Source: Novosphingobium sp. KA1 (lineage in GTDB: Bacteria > Pseudomonadota > Alphaproteobacteria > Sphingomonadales > Sphingomonadaceae). Taken from it: a stretch of DNA of 64,000 nt. The position numbers were made by a program, and so were the translations under genes. This document shows positions 51,034 to 60,081 of this stretch, piece by piece. Under the pieces are notes generated by a model, which saw only the letters and a list, made by a program, of their open reading frames with translations, was not told where the DNA came from and searched no databases. How positions within the stretch are numbered: the stretch's first letter is position 1; every line of letters starts with the position of its first letter. The stretch spans positions 186,001 to 250,000 of the forward strand of contig NZ_CP021248.1 of assembly GCF_017309955.1 (NCBI RefSeq). Reading direction: 5' to 3'.

Positions 51034-52413
51034 ATGTCGGATAGCAAGCCGCTAGAAGCGCATGATGAATGGGCAACAGCACGTCGCGCCGAAAATCCTG
51101 ATGGGCGAATGGTGACCGATCGACCGGCGGGCCGGGTCCGCCGCATCTTTGCGAGCCTTGGCCTGGTGCTGGGAGGCAAGGCGGGCGCGGGCATCATGAG
51201 CCTGGGCTATCTGTTGCTGGCGACGCGTTACCTGGGGCCGAAGGACTACGGCGTGCTGGTCCTCGTCCATGCCTATGTCACCACGGTTTGCGGGGTGATC
51301 GAATTCCCCTCGTGGCAGGCGATCGTGCGCTATGGTGCCGAGGCCGACCGCGATGGGCAAGTTCACCGCCTGTCGCGATTGCTGCGCTTCGGCGCCAAGG
51401 TCGAACTGGCCGGGGGCGCCCTCGCAGTGATCTCGGCGATGGTGCTGGTGCCGTTCGTCGGTCCCCATCTCGGCTGGTCTCCGAAGGCGATGGCCTTTGC
51501 GCCGTACTACGCCTTCGCCGTGCTGGGATCGGTGCGCTCGACGCCTTCAGGCTACCTGCAACTGTGCGGGCGCTTCGATCTGCTGGGCCTGCACAACCTC
51601 GTGCAGCCTACGGTAAGGCTGATCGGGACATTGGTGGTGATCGCGTGCGGATGGGGCGTGAAATCGTTCCTCTTCGCATGGCTGCTCGCGGCTCTGGCGG
51701 AATTCGCCGCGATGTGGGGTCTCGGCCTGTGGATGGCGGCGAAGCGCCTGGGCAATGCGATAGTGCGTCCCGAGCCCGGCCGGGTGACCGACGACAACAC
51801 CGGCATCTGGCGCTTCATGCTGGCGAGCAATGCGGACGTGACCCTCGGAGACCTGACCGGCCGCGTCGCGCCGCTGGTCATCGGATGGGTGATGGGACCG
51901 GCCATGGCGGGCCTCTTTGCGGTCGCGCAGCGCGCTACCGTCATCCTCGCGCAGCCCGCGCAGATCCTCGGCAATGCTTCCTACGCCGAACTGGCTCACA
52001 TCGTTGCGGGTGGATACGGCGGCAGGGCGCTGCGCCAGACGCTTCTCAAGGTCGTCGGCATCGCGGTGCTGGCGGCGGTTCCCGTCGTGCTGATCGTCGG
52101 GATTTTCCCGACCCAGATCATCCGCCTGATGGCAGGCCCGGCTTTCGGCGCCGCGTCGGGCGTGATGATCGCGCTGGTCGCCGCGCGTGCTGTTGCGCTC
52201 ATAGGTCCGCCTTGCACCTCGGCACTCACGGCGCTTGGCCACCCGGCCCGGTCGATGTGGGCCAACCTGCTGTCGAGCTTCGCCTTCCTGCCGCTCCTTC
52301 CCTGGCTGCTGACGACCTTCGGGTTGATGGGGGCGGGCATCCAGGCGGTGGCGCAGGCGGTCGTGGCCAACGGATTGCTCGCGGTCCTCGTATGGCGCAC
52401 CAGCGGCCGGTGA
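51034..52413 (+). CDS. polysaccharide flippase (MATE/Wzx-like)
   Basis: A 459-residue membrane protein with about 12-14 helices and the oligosaccharide flippase pattern. It has a basic cytosolic N-terminus (~30-45), then LVLGGKAGAGIMSLGYLLLA, ATRYLGPKDYGVLVLVHAYV, and VAPLVIGWVMGPAMAGLFAV in the middle. It would flip lipid-linked saccharide across the inner membrane. Its stop overlaps the next glycosyltransferase's ATG (TGATG). Confidence 0.9.
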   Translation: MSDSKPLEAHDEWATARRAENPDGRMVTDRPAGRVRRIFASLGLVLGGKAGAGIMSLGYLLLATRYLGPKDYGVLVLVHAYVTTVCGVIEFPSWQAIVRYGAEADRDGQVHRLSRLLRFGAKVELAGGALAVISAMVLVPFVGPHLGWSPKAMAFAPYYAFAVLGSVRSTPSGYLQLCGRFDLLGLHNLVQPTVRLIGTLVVIACGWGVKSFLFAWLLAALAEFAAMWGLGLWMAAKRLGNAIVRPEPGRVTDDNTGIWRFMLASNADVTLGDLTGRVAPLVIGWVMGPAMAGLFAVAQRATVILAQPAQILGNASYAELAHIVAGGYGGRALRQTLLKVVGIAVLAAVPVVLIVGIFPTQIIRLMAGPAFGAASGVMIALVAARAVALIGPPCTSALTALGHPARSMWANLLSSFAFLPLLPWLLTTFGLMGAGIQAVAQAVVANGLLAVLVWRTSGR

Positions 52414-53498
52414 TGACGGGTCCCCGGATCGCCTATGTCATCAACTCGCTGGAGGGTGGCGGCGCGGCGCTTCCGGTGCCTGCCATCCTTGCGGTGCTGC
52501 GCGGTGCCGGTGCACAAGTCCGCGTCCTTGCCCTGACTCGCCGCGACGGCAGGGCTCTGCCTGCCATGGAGGCGGCGGGCCTCGATGTCGCGGTGCGCGA
52601 AGGCGGAGAGACCGACCATCTCGCCGCCGCCCGATGGCTGACCCGCGAACTGCGCGGGTGGGAGGCGACCCATCTGTGGACCTCGCTCAGCCGCGCGACG
52701 ATCCTCGGGCTGGTACTGGGGCCGCATTTGGGAATTCCCGTGATCGCATGGCAGCATAACGCCTTCCTCAAGCCCTGGAACGAGCGTCTCCTGCGCCTGC
52801 TTCAAGCCCGCGCGGCAATGTGGGTGGCGGATTCGCGTGTGGTCGAGGAACTCACCGCCCGGCGCCTCGGTGTCCCTGCGGACCGGTTGGCGACATGGCC
52901 GATCTATGCCGCCGATCCCGCGATGCCCCAGGCGCGCGCCTGGCAGCCGGGGGAAGTCCTGCGTCTCGGCAGTCTCGGCAGGCTTCACCCGGCCAAGGGC
53001 TACGACGTGCTGATCGCGGCGCTGGTCCGATTGCGAGAGCAGGGGTTCCGTCCCCCGGTTCCCTTCGAGATCGCCATTGCGGGCGACGGTGCGCAAGGCC
53101 CGCGACTGGCGGCACTGGCTGCCGAAGCCGGTATCGAAGGACTGCGCCTCACCGGTTACTCCACCGAACCTCGGGCCTTCCTTGAAACCCTGCACCTCTA
53201 CCTCCAGCCTTCGCGGCGGGAGGGCTTCTGCATTGCCGCCCACGAAGCGTTGACTGCTGGCCTTCCGGTAATCGCATCGCGCGTGGGCGAATTGGCCTTC
53301 TCGGTCCGGCCGCAGGTCAACGGATGGCTTGCCGAGCCCGAGGATCCGGTTTCGCTCGCCACGACGCTGCGCGAAGCCCTGTCCGCCCCCGATGCCCTCG
53401 CGGCGCTGGGGCGGCAGGCCCGGGCGCAGATGCTGGACGAGTATTCCCAGGCGCGCTTCGAACGGACCGGAAGGGCCATCTGGTCGCGCCTGGGGTAA
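52413..53498 (+). CDS. GT4-type glycosyltransferase
   Basis: The 361-residue glycosyltransferase begins with AYVINSLEGGGAALPVPAIL (glycine-rich loop). It has VIAWQHNAFLKPWNERLLRL in the N-terminal domain. The C-terminal domain has LGSLGRLHPAKGYDVLIAAL, AIAGDGAQGPRLAAL and the EX7E motif REGFCIAAHEALTAGLPVIA. Its ATG overlaps the flippase stop by one base. It is the last gene of the rightward polysaccharide cluster; the next genes converge from the other strand 3 bp away. Confidence 0.92.
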   Translation: MTGPRIAYVINSLEGGGAALPVPAILAVLRGAGAQVRVLALTRRDGRALPAMEAAGLDVAVREGGETDHLAAARWLTRELRGWEATHLWTSLSRATILGLVLGPHLGIPVIAWQHNAFLKPWNERLLRLLQARAAMWVADSRVVEELTARRLGVPADRLATWPIYAADPAMPQARAWQPGEVLRLGSLGRLHPAKGYDVLIAALVRLREQGFRPPVPFEIAIAGDGAQGPRLAALAAEAGIEGLRLTGYSTEPRAFLETLHLYLQPSRREGFCIAAHEALTAGLPVIASRVGELAFSVRPQVNGWLAEPEDPVSLATTLREALSAPDALAALGRQARAQMLDEYSQARFERTGRAIWSRLG

Positions 53499-53501
53499 CG
53501 G

Positions 53502-56500
53502 TCACGCGGTCTTCGGCAGGGTCAGCCGCACCAGCACCGGCATCGCCAGCAGGACCAGCGGATACTGCAGCAGCAGACCGGCGATGATCGCGATGGCCAG
53601 CGGTTGCTGGATGCCCGATCCCTGTCCGATCGCGAAGGCGAGCGGCAGCAGCGTCAGGATCGCCGCGAGCGTCGTCATCGTGATGGGACGCAGGCGGTTG
53701 CGGCTTGCCTCGCGCGTGGCCTGCTCCGGCGGCATGGTGTGGGCCAGTTCCTCGAACTCCGAGACGTAGAAGATCGCCATCTCGGTGCCGATTCCGATGA
53801 TCATCGTCATCCCCATCAGCGCCGTGATGTTGAGATCGACGCCCGCCAGCCACAGCGCCGTGAACACCGAGGTCGTCGAGAGCAGCGAACAGCCGATGAT
53901 GATGACCGGCAGCCAGAAGCGGCGGTACAGTACCAGCAGCAACACCAGTTCGGCGATCAGCGCGGCGGCGAACACCTTGATGAGGCCGGAGAACGCGATC
54001 TGCTGCTGCTGGTAGAGGCCGCCCAGCTCGTAGCGCACGCCGGGGCTCAGGGCGCCGGGCTTGTCGAGGGCGGTGGTGACGTCGGCGACTGCCGCGCCGA
54101 TCCCGCGGCCCTGGATACGGCCGGTGACGGCGATCATCGGCTCCAGGTTCTCGCGCCCGATCTGCGGCTGCCCGGTGACCGGCTCGATCGTCGCCACGCG
54201 TGACAGCGGGAAGACGTGGCCATCGGTGGCCCGGATCGGCAGCTGGGCAAGACCCGCTTCGCTCATGGTCATGGCGTCGGGCAGGCGCACGCGGACATCG
54301 ACGGCCTTGTTGGGCTGGGCCAGCGTCGTCGCGACGGCGCCGGTCAGCGCGGTGGACAGCTGGCTCTCGACGTCGGCGGGGACGACCCCTTCCATCCCGG
54401 CGCGAACCGGATCGACATGGACGTTGAGCGCATCGCCTGCCAGCTGGACACCGTCGTTGACCTCGACGACGCCGGAGATCTTGCTGATCGTCGCGGCGAC
54501 CTTCTGCGCTTCCCCTTCGAGGATCGACGGGTCCGAGGCGTAGAGCTTGACCTCGATCGGCTGCGGCACGGCGGTGAGATCGCCGATAAGGTCCTCGATC
54601 AGCTGCGCGACCTCGACCTGCACGCCGGGCACCTTGACGGCGATCTCGTCGGCTACGGCGGCGGCGATTTCCTCGGTGGGGCGGCTGTGATCCGGTTTCA
54701 GGCGCACGAAGTAGTCGCCGTGGTAGCTCTGGCCAAGGTCTCCGCCAAGGCCGGTGCCGAGGCGGCGGGAGAACGTCGCGACTTCGGGATTGGCGCGCAG
54801 CATCGCGTCGATCTGGCCAACCTGCCTGCCGGTTTCGTCCAGCGAGGTGCCCGCCGGAGTCCGGTAGTCCATGACGAAACCGCCCTCGTCTACCTTCGGC
54901 ATGAAGCCGGTGGGCACATTGGAATATCCGACGTAGCCGATGACGAGCAGCGGCACCGCGATCACCGCGAGCAGCCAGGGCCGCGCGGACAGGCGGTCGA
55001 GCGCGCCGTCGTGGACGTGCGCGAGACGGCCCTCTCCGGCCGCGCCGGGGTCATGCCACTTGTTGAAGTCCACCAGTCGGCGGGCGAGAATGGGCACGAC
55101 GAATGCGGTCATCGCCCAGGAGATCGCCAGCGCCGCCGCCATCGTCACCGACAGCGCCTTGGAGAACGCGCCGGTCACGCCGGTCAGGAACGAAAGAGGC
55201 AGGAAGACGATCAGCGTCGCCATGCTCGACCCGGTCAGCGGGGTCATGAACTCGCGCGCGGCGGGCATGACGGCGGCGTCTCCGGCGAGCTTGCCGTCGG
55301 CGTCCCGGGCGCCTGCACGGCGGGCGATATGCTCGACCATGACGATGACGTCGTCGATCAGCAGGCCGACCGCCGCTGCGATGCCGCCAAGGGTCATGAT
55401 GTTGAAGCTCATCCCCAGCATGCTCAGCACCAGCACGGTGATGGCCAGCGTTGCCGGCACCACGATCACCGCCACCAGCGTCACCCGCCAACTGCGCAGG
55501 AACCACAAGAGGACGAGACCGGCGAGGACGAGGCCGATCAGCACCGCGTCGCGCACGCTGGAGACGGACTGCGTGACGAGCTGGCTCTGGTCGTACCAGT
55601 TCACCAGCTTGACGCCTGGGGGCAGCTTGAGGCCGTTCAGCTTCTGCTCGACTTCCTGCGCGATCTTGACCGCGTTGCCGTCCGGCTGTTCGTAGATGTT
55701 GAAGAGGACGGCCGGTTTGCCGTCTTCGACGATGCGCTGCCAGACTGGAAGCGCGCCGTTCTGCACGGTCGCGACGTCACGCACGCGCACAACGCCGGTG
55801 GGCGTGGCCTTGACCACGATGTCGCCGATCTGCGCCGCGCTGCTGACGCTACGGTCGGCGATCACCAGCGAGAGGCGGCCGCGATCCTGCACCTGGCCCA
55901 CTGCGCTCAGGACGTTGCCGTTCTTGATGGCGGTGGAGAGGTCGGTCATCGACAGGTTGTAATCGGCCAGGCGGTGCGGGTCGGCGAGGACCTGCACTTC
56001 CGCCGTGTCACCGCCCTGCACGCCGATGCGCGCCAGGCCGCTGATCGACGAGAGCAGGGGGGTGATCTGATACCTGGCGAAATCCTGCAAGGTAACCGGA
56101 TCGACCTTGTCGGAGACCAGCGCGTAGGAGATGATCGGGAAGACCGTGGGGTCCATGCGGCGCACGTCGTACTGCGTGCCCGCAGGCAGGGTCGGCACGA
56201 CCCGGCCGACGGCGGTATCGACCAGCAGGGTGCTGGCGATCATGTCGCGGCCCCAGCCGAAATCGACCGAGATCTGCGCGGAGCCCCGGCTCGTTTCCGA
56301 ACGCACGTTCTGCACGCCGGGAATGGCACGGATCGCCTCTTCCACCGGGCGCGTGACGGTCAGCGCGGTCTGGTCGGCAGGGCGGCTGCCGGCATCGAGG
56401 TCTACCACCACGCGGGGGAAGGAGACTTGCGGGAACAGCCCGATCGGCAGTGCGAGGGCGGCGACGATCCCGGCGAGCGCCATTGCCAGCGCGACCAGGA

Positions 56501-56540
56501 CGATGGCCCGCGACTGCGAGCCCAGCAATTTCTCGATCAT
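53502..56540 (-). CDS. RND efflux transporter, inner-membrane pump (third system)
   Basis: A 1012-residue RND pump with 12 helices and two periplasmic loops. The start MIEKLLGSQSRAIVLVALAM is followed by LPIGLFPQVSFPRVVVDLDA. TM4 is AAAVGLLIDDVIVMVEHIAR with the relay Asp pair, and the second half has TALMGMTMIIGIGTEMAIFY. It looks intermediate between hydrophobe and metal exporters. The ATG overlaps the adaptor's stop (ATGA). Order on the transcript is channel, adaptor, pump. Confidence 0.93.
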   Translation of the reverse strand: MIEKLLGSQSRAIVLVALAMALAGIVAALALPIGLFPQVSFPRVVVDLDAGSRPADQTALTVTRPVEEAIRAIPGVQNVRSETSRGSAQISVDFGWGRDMIASTLLVDTAVGRVVPTLPAGTQYDVRRMDPTVFPIISYALVSDKVDPVTLQDFARYQITPLLSSISGLARIGVQGGDTAEVQVLADPHRLADYNLSMTDLSTAIKNGNVLSAVGQVQDRGRLSLVIADRSVSSAAQIGDIVVKATPTGVVRVRDVATVQNGALPVWQRIVEDGKPAVLFNIYEQPDGNAVKIAQEVEQKLNGLKLPPGVKLVNWYDQSQLVTQSVSSVRDAVLIGLVLAGLVLLWFLRSWRVTLVAVIVVPATLAITVLVLSMLGMSFNIMTLGGIAAAVGLLIDDVIVMVEHIARRAGARDADGKLAGDAAVMPAAREFMTPLTGSSMATLIVFLPLSFLTGVTGAFSKALSVTMAAALAISWAMTAFVVPILARRLVDFNKWHDPGAAGEGRLAHVHDGALDRLSARPWLLAVIAVPLLVIGYVGYSNVPTGFMPKVDEGGFVMDYRTPAGTSLDETGRQVGQIDAMLRANPEVATFSRRLGTGLGGDLGQSYHGDYFVRLKPDHSRPTEEIAAAVADEIAVKVPGVQVEVAQLIEDLIGDLTAVPQPIEVKLYASDPSILEGEAQKVAATISKISGVVEVNDGVQLAGDALNVHVDPVRAGMEGVVPADVESQLSTALTGAVATTLAQPNKAVDVRVRLPDAMTMSEAGLAQLPIRATDGHVFPLSRVATIEPVTGQPQIGRENLEPMIAVTGRIQGRGIGAAVADVTTALDKPGALSPGVRYELGGLYQQQQIAFSGLIKVFAAALIAELVLLLVLYRRFWLPVIIIGCSLLSTTSVFTALWLAGVDLNITALMGMTMIIGIGTEMAIFYVSEFEELAHTMPPEQATREASRNRLRPITMTTLAAILTLLPLAFAIGQGSGIQQPLAIAIIAGLLLQYPLVLLAMPVLVRLTLPKTA

Positions 56541-57562
56541 CGGTTGCTCCGGCGTACGGCTCCGCCGTCATCGACCTGATAGGCGCCATCGACGATCAGC
56601 GGGCGGCTGGCGTCGAGCTTGCCCTGGACTACATCGCCCTTGTCGGACGAGAGCAGGACCTGAACGGGCACCGACTGGGCCTTGCCGCCGATGACCTGGA
56701 ACACGCGGGATGGACCTCCGGCGGTGACGACCGCCTTGTGCGGCACGACCCAGCCCTGGACTGCGCCCGTCTCGATCGCGACCTGCATCGATTCGCCCGG
56801 CAGCAGCGTACCGGCGGGGAAGCTGAGATCGACGTCGATGAGGCGGCTGGTCGCGTTCAGTGCGCTGTCCACGCGGATCACCTTGCCGCGCAGGTCGCCG
56901 CCGCCCGAAAGGCGCTTGAGGCTGGCTGACTGGCCGACGGCGACCCCGGCTCGCGCCGCCGGATCGACGCCGACGGTGACGACGATTCCGCCTGCCTTGG
57001 CGACGGTGAGGATCGGGGCTCCGGCCTGCGTGCGGTCCCCTTGCGCGACGGCGACGGTCGTGACGACCCCGTCGAACGGGGCGACGATGGTGTGGCTGGC
57101 TCGGCCGGCGCCGTCCGCCTGCAAGGCGGCGAGCGCGGTCTGCGCATCGGTGACGGCCTTGGTGGCCTGGGTCAGCTGGTCACGCGTGGCAAGCTGCTGG
57201 GACAGGAGCTGCGCGGTGCTGGCCTCCTGCTTGCGTGCCGCAGCAAGGGCGGTCACGGCCTGCAGGTAGCCGCTGCGCGATGCGGGCGCGGTGACGAACG
57301 TCGCCAGCGTCTGTCCGGCATGCACGGCCATGCCCGGCGCGACGGCCAGTGCGGTCACTTGGCCGGGCTGGGCCTCGCTGAACGTCATGGTGCCGTTGAG
57401 GGCCGGGCCGACCGATCCGTAGGCCACGACCGTTGCCGGCAGGGAACCCTGCCTGGCCGGGATCGTGGTGACGAGCACGGTGGGCGAGGGGGTCGGGGTC
57501 GGTGCATTCGAGCCGCAGCCCGCCAGCAGCGCCACGGCCGAGAAAGCGAAAAGCCTTTTCAT
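56537..57562 (-). CDS. RND efflux periplasmic adaptor lipoprotein
   Basis: A 341-residue adaptor with lipoprotein signal MKRLFAFSAVALLAGC and a Thr/Pro-rich linker. The lipoyl halves ALNGTMTFSEAQPGQVTALA and HTIVAPFDGVVTTVAVAQGD flank a short coiled coil (~100-145). Barrel and MP domains follow to the C-terminal VDGAYQVDDGGAVR. Its ATG overlaps the channel gene's stop, and its own stop overlaps the pump ATG. Confidence 0.92.
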   Translation of the reverse strand: MKRLFAFSAVALLAGCGSNAPTPTPSPTVLVTTIPARQGSLPATVVAYGSVGPALNGTMTFSEAQPGQVTALAVAPGMAVHAGQTLATFVTAPASRSGYLQAVTALAAARKQEASTAQLLSQQLATRDQLTQATKAVTDAQTALAALQADGAGRASHTIVAPFDGVVTTVAVAQGDRTQAGAPILTVAKAGGIVVTVGVDPAARAGVAVGQSASLKRLSGGGDLRGKVIRVDSALNATSRLIDVDLSFPAGTLLPGESMQVAIETGAVQGWVVPHKAVVTAGGPSRVFQVIGGKAQSVPVQVLLSSDKGDVVQGKLDASRPLIVDGAYQVDDGGAVRRSNR

Positions 57563-58899
57563 TGGGCGTCCACCGGGGTCGTCGATTCAAGATCGACGGT
57601 CGGCAGCCCGGCGCCAACAAGCGTCTGGATCGCGATCTGGCGATCGAGCAGGGCAAGCTCCAGCGTCATGATTTCCTGTTCCTTGGTGAAGCGGTTCAGG
57701 ACGAGGTCGACATAGCCGCGCTCGTCCAGATTTGATGCGCCGAACGCGGCCTGGGCGCGAGCGGCGGCGGCGCGTGCGTTCGGCAGGTCGCGCCTGGCGA
57801 CCTCCAGTTGCGCCGACAACTGCTCGTACTCGCGCAGCAGCGAACCGATCGTGCCGATGGCTGCGGAGAGGCGGGCATCGTAATCGGCATGCAACTGTGC
57901 GCGGGTCGCGCGGGCAGTCGCGACGGCGGCCTGGCCCTGATCGAAGATCGGCAGGCCGATCTGCAGGTTCGGGCCGCCATTGATGACCTTGGCATTGTCG
58001 CTGGCGACGCTGCCGCCGAGGATGAGGTCGGGGAACTGCGACTGGATCGCCTGACGCAGTTGCTCGTCAGATGCGGCATATCCCATGCGCAGGGCCAGCA
58101 GGTCCGGTCGCCGATCGGGCAGGGTGGCGATCTCGCCGCGCACTTGCGCGGGATCGAACGGCGGCAGATCAGGCTCGGCGGCGAGGGGGACAACCACTTC
58201 CGGGGACAGGCCCAGCAGAGCATTGAGCTGGTGTCGCAGGTTCAACTGCTGCTGGTCGAGCGCGTCCAGCGCGGAGCGGGCGGATTGCAGAGCGACACGA
58301 TCGGGAGCGACGGTCACCAGCGTGACGGTCTGGCTGGCGAGGGCCTTGTCCAGCTTGGCGCTGCGTTCGGCGAGGAGCTGATAGGCCGCGAGATAGTTCT
58401 GGCGGTTGCGGGCGCCGATGATCAGGTCGGTGGCGATCTGCCGGGCCTGGCCTGCGACCTGCCATTCCTGCCAGACGACGCTGGCGTCCACTTGCCGCTC
58501 GCTGGCACGGGCCGCGCGCTGGCGCGACTTGTACGTCAGGATGCTCTTGATGTCCTGCGCGAGGCCGAGGTTCCAGGCGGGAACCGTTCCGGCACCCGAC
58601 AGTAGCGGCAGGAACGCAGCACTCAGCGAGGGGTTGGCAAGCAGCCCGGCCTGCTCCGTCTGTCCGGCGGCGATGCCGCGTTGCAGGCGCGCTGCCTTGA
58701 GGTCGGGGTTGTTGGCGAGCGCCAGCGTTATCACCTGCGCGACGGTCAGGGGACCTTGCGGCGTCGATGCATCGAGGGCGCCGAGGCTCGGCGCAAGCGG
58801 GGCGGCGGTCGAGAGCGGCAGGGGGGTGTAGCGCGCGCAACCGGTGACGGCCACGGCAAGCAAGATCGCTACGGAGTGCCTAAAACGATGCCTGTCCAT
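57559..58899 (-). CDS. TolC-family outer-membrane efflux lipoprotein
   Basis: A 446-residue outer-membrane factor. From the ATG at 58899 the signal MDRHRFRHSVAILLAVAVTG ends at a lipobox Cys. The two OEP helical repeats follow, with LTVAQVITLALANNPDLKAA (classical TolC start), LPDRRPDLLALRMGYAASDE and INGGPNLQIGLPIFDQGQAA. A TTG at 58938 is in frame but less likely. It leads the channel-adaptor-pump operon; a hairpin lies just upstream, ending the PepSY gene. Confidence 0.92.
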   Translation of the reverse strand: MDRHRFRHSVAILLAVAVTGCARYTPLPLSTAAPLAPSLGALDASTPQGPLTVAQVITLALANNPDLKAARLQRGIAAGQTEQAGLLANPSLSAAFLPLLSGAGTVPAWNLGLAQDIKSILTYKSRQRAARASERQVDASVVWQEWQVAGQARQIATDLIIGARNRQNYLAAYQLLAERSAKLDKALASQTVTLVTVAPDRVALQSARSALDALDQQQLNLRHQLNALLGLSPEVVVPLAAEPDLPPFDPAQVRGEIATLPDRRPDLLALRMGYAASDEQLRQAIQSQFPDLILGGSVASDNAKVINGGPNLQIGLPIFDQGQAAVATARATRAQLHADYDARLSAAIGTIGSLLREYEQLSAQLEVARRDLPNARAAAARAQAAFGASNLDERGYVDLVLNRFTKEQEIMTLELALLDRQIAIQTLVGAGLPTVDLESTTPVDAQ

Positions 58900-58926
58900 A
58901 CCGGTAGGGTGTCTTTGCAAAGAGGG

Positions 58927-58950
58927 CGGGGCGGCCAAGCAACCGCCCCG
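58927..58950 (-). terminator. hairpin after the PepSY gene (candidate terminator)
   Basis: CGGGGCGG (58927-58934) and CCGCCCCG (58943-58950) form a perfect 8-bp GC stem with an 8-nt loop, 12 bp after the PepSY stop. The following leftward sequence is pyrimidine-rich (CCCTCTTTGC) but has no strong T-run, so attenuation rather than full termination is possible. Confidence 0.55.
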
Positions 58951-58961
58951 TCGCAGGTGTA

Positions 58962-59279
58962 TCAGTCCGGGTTCTTGCCTTCGGCGGCATTCTCGAGGAT
59001 CGCGCCGGTCTTGGCATCGACGCCCACTTCGAATGGCTTGCCGTGGCTGGTGATGTCGAAGGAATAGCGCAGGCCGCTGCCGCCCTTTTCCTTCTCCAGT
59101 TCCTGGTCCGTGATCGTGCCGGGCCGTGCCTTCAGCGCGGCGATGCGCGCCGATGCGAGAGTGACCTTGGCCTGGGCGGCGTATTCCCCGCCTTTCAGCG
59201 CGGCGGGCTTGGCCGACGCAACCGAAGATCCGGCACCTACCAGGGCAAGTGCGACGATGATGCTGGAAGTTTTCATCAT
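58962..59279 (-). CDS. PepSY-domain periplasmic protein
   Basis: A 105-residue exported protein with signal peptide (MMKTSSIIVALALVGAGSSV). A single PepSY domain follows: ALKARPGTITDQELEKEKGG, then RYSFDITSHGKPFEVGVDAK and TGAILENAAEG. PepSY proteins are thought to modulate proteases or sensor systems in the periplasm. AAGGATGCC precedes the double ATG. It is divergent from a response regulator/kinase pair and upstream of an RND operon, so it may feed that two-component system. Confidence 0.9.
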   Translation of the reverse strand: MMKTSSIIVALALVGAGSSVASAKPAALKGGEYAAQAKVTLASARIAALKARPGTITDQELEKEKGGSGLRYSFDITSHGKPFEVGVDAKTGAILENAAEGKNPD

Positions 59280-59406
59280 GGCATCCTTAAGAGCGGGACT
59301 GCTCTATGACGCGAACATAAACAACTGAACCTTTGCCCAAGATGATTGAAACATTGTTTTTTGCCAACTTGCAGATGCATCCGATGCGAGCGAAAAAGGA
59401 CACGGC

Positions 59407-60081
59407 ATGAAAATCCTGCTTCTCGAGGACGACGACGCGACCAAGGCGCACCTCGAGCGCGTGTTGAGCGCGGCCGGACATGTCGTGGATGTCTGCTCCA
59501 CCGGACAGGACGCGATCTTCCTGGGTTCGACCGGCGATCATGCCGTGCTGATCCTCGACCGCATGGTGCCGGGGCTCGACGGGCTAGGGGCGCTCAAGGC
59601 CTTGCGGGCGATGGGCGTACGAAGTCCGGCGCTTTTCCTGACCGCGATGAACGGGGTGGAGGACCGGGTCGAGGGCCTGGAAGCCGGGGCCGACGATTAC
59701 CTTGCCAAGCCTTTCGCGGCCAGCGAACTGCTCGCCCGGGTGAATGCGCTCGCGCGGCGGCCGCCGATCGTCGAACTGCAGACCTTGCTGCGGATAGACG
59801 ATCTTGAACTTGACCGGGTGAAGCGGACGGTGATGCGCGGTGGCCAGCGTATCGACCTGCAGCAGCAGGAACTGAAGTTGCTGGAATACCTGATGCTCCA
59901 CGCGGGCGAAGTGGTCACGCGGGCCATGCTGCTGGAAAACGTCTGGTCGTTCCACTTCGACCCCAAGACCAACGTGATCGAGAGCCACATGAGCCGGTTG
60001 CGCGCGAAAGTGGATCGCGGCTTCGGCAAGGAACTGATCCAGACCTTGCGCGGCGCGGGGTATCGAATCGATGCCGCCTGA
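59407..60081 (+). CDS. OmpR-family response regulator
   Basis: A 224-residue regulator. The receiver has MKILLLEDDDATK, phospho-acceptor Asp51 in LILDRMVPGLDGLGAL and the Lys in DDYLAKPFAASELLARV. The winged-helix output has IDLQQQELKLLEYLMLHAGE, SHMSRLRAKVDRGFGK and QTLRGAGYRIDAA. It overlaps the kinase gene by 11 bp. It probably regulates the divergent PepSY gene and/or the RND operon at 53.5-58.9 kb. Confidence 0.95.
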   Translation: MKILLLEDDDATKAHLERVLSAAGHVVDVCSTGQDAIFLGSTGDHAVLILDRMVPGLDGLGALKALRAMGVRSPALFLTAMNGVEDRVEGLEAGADDYLAKPFAASELLARVNALARRPPIVELQTLLRIDDLELDRVKRTVMRGGQRIDLQQQELKLLEYLMLHAGEVVTRAMLLENVWSFHFDPKTNVIESHMSRLRAKVDRGFGKELIQTLRGAGYRIDAA

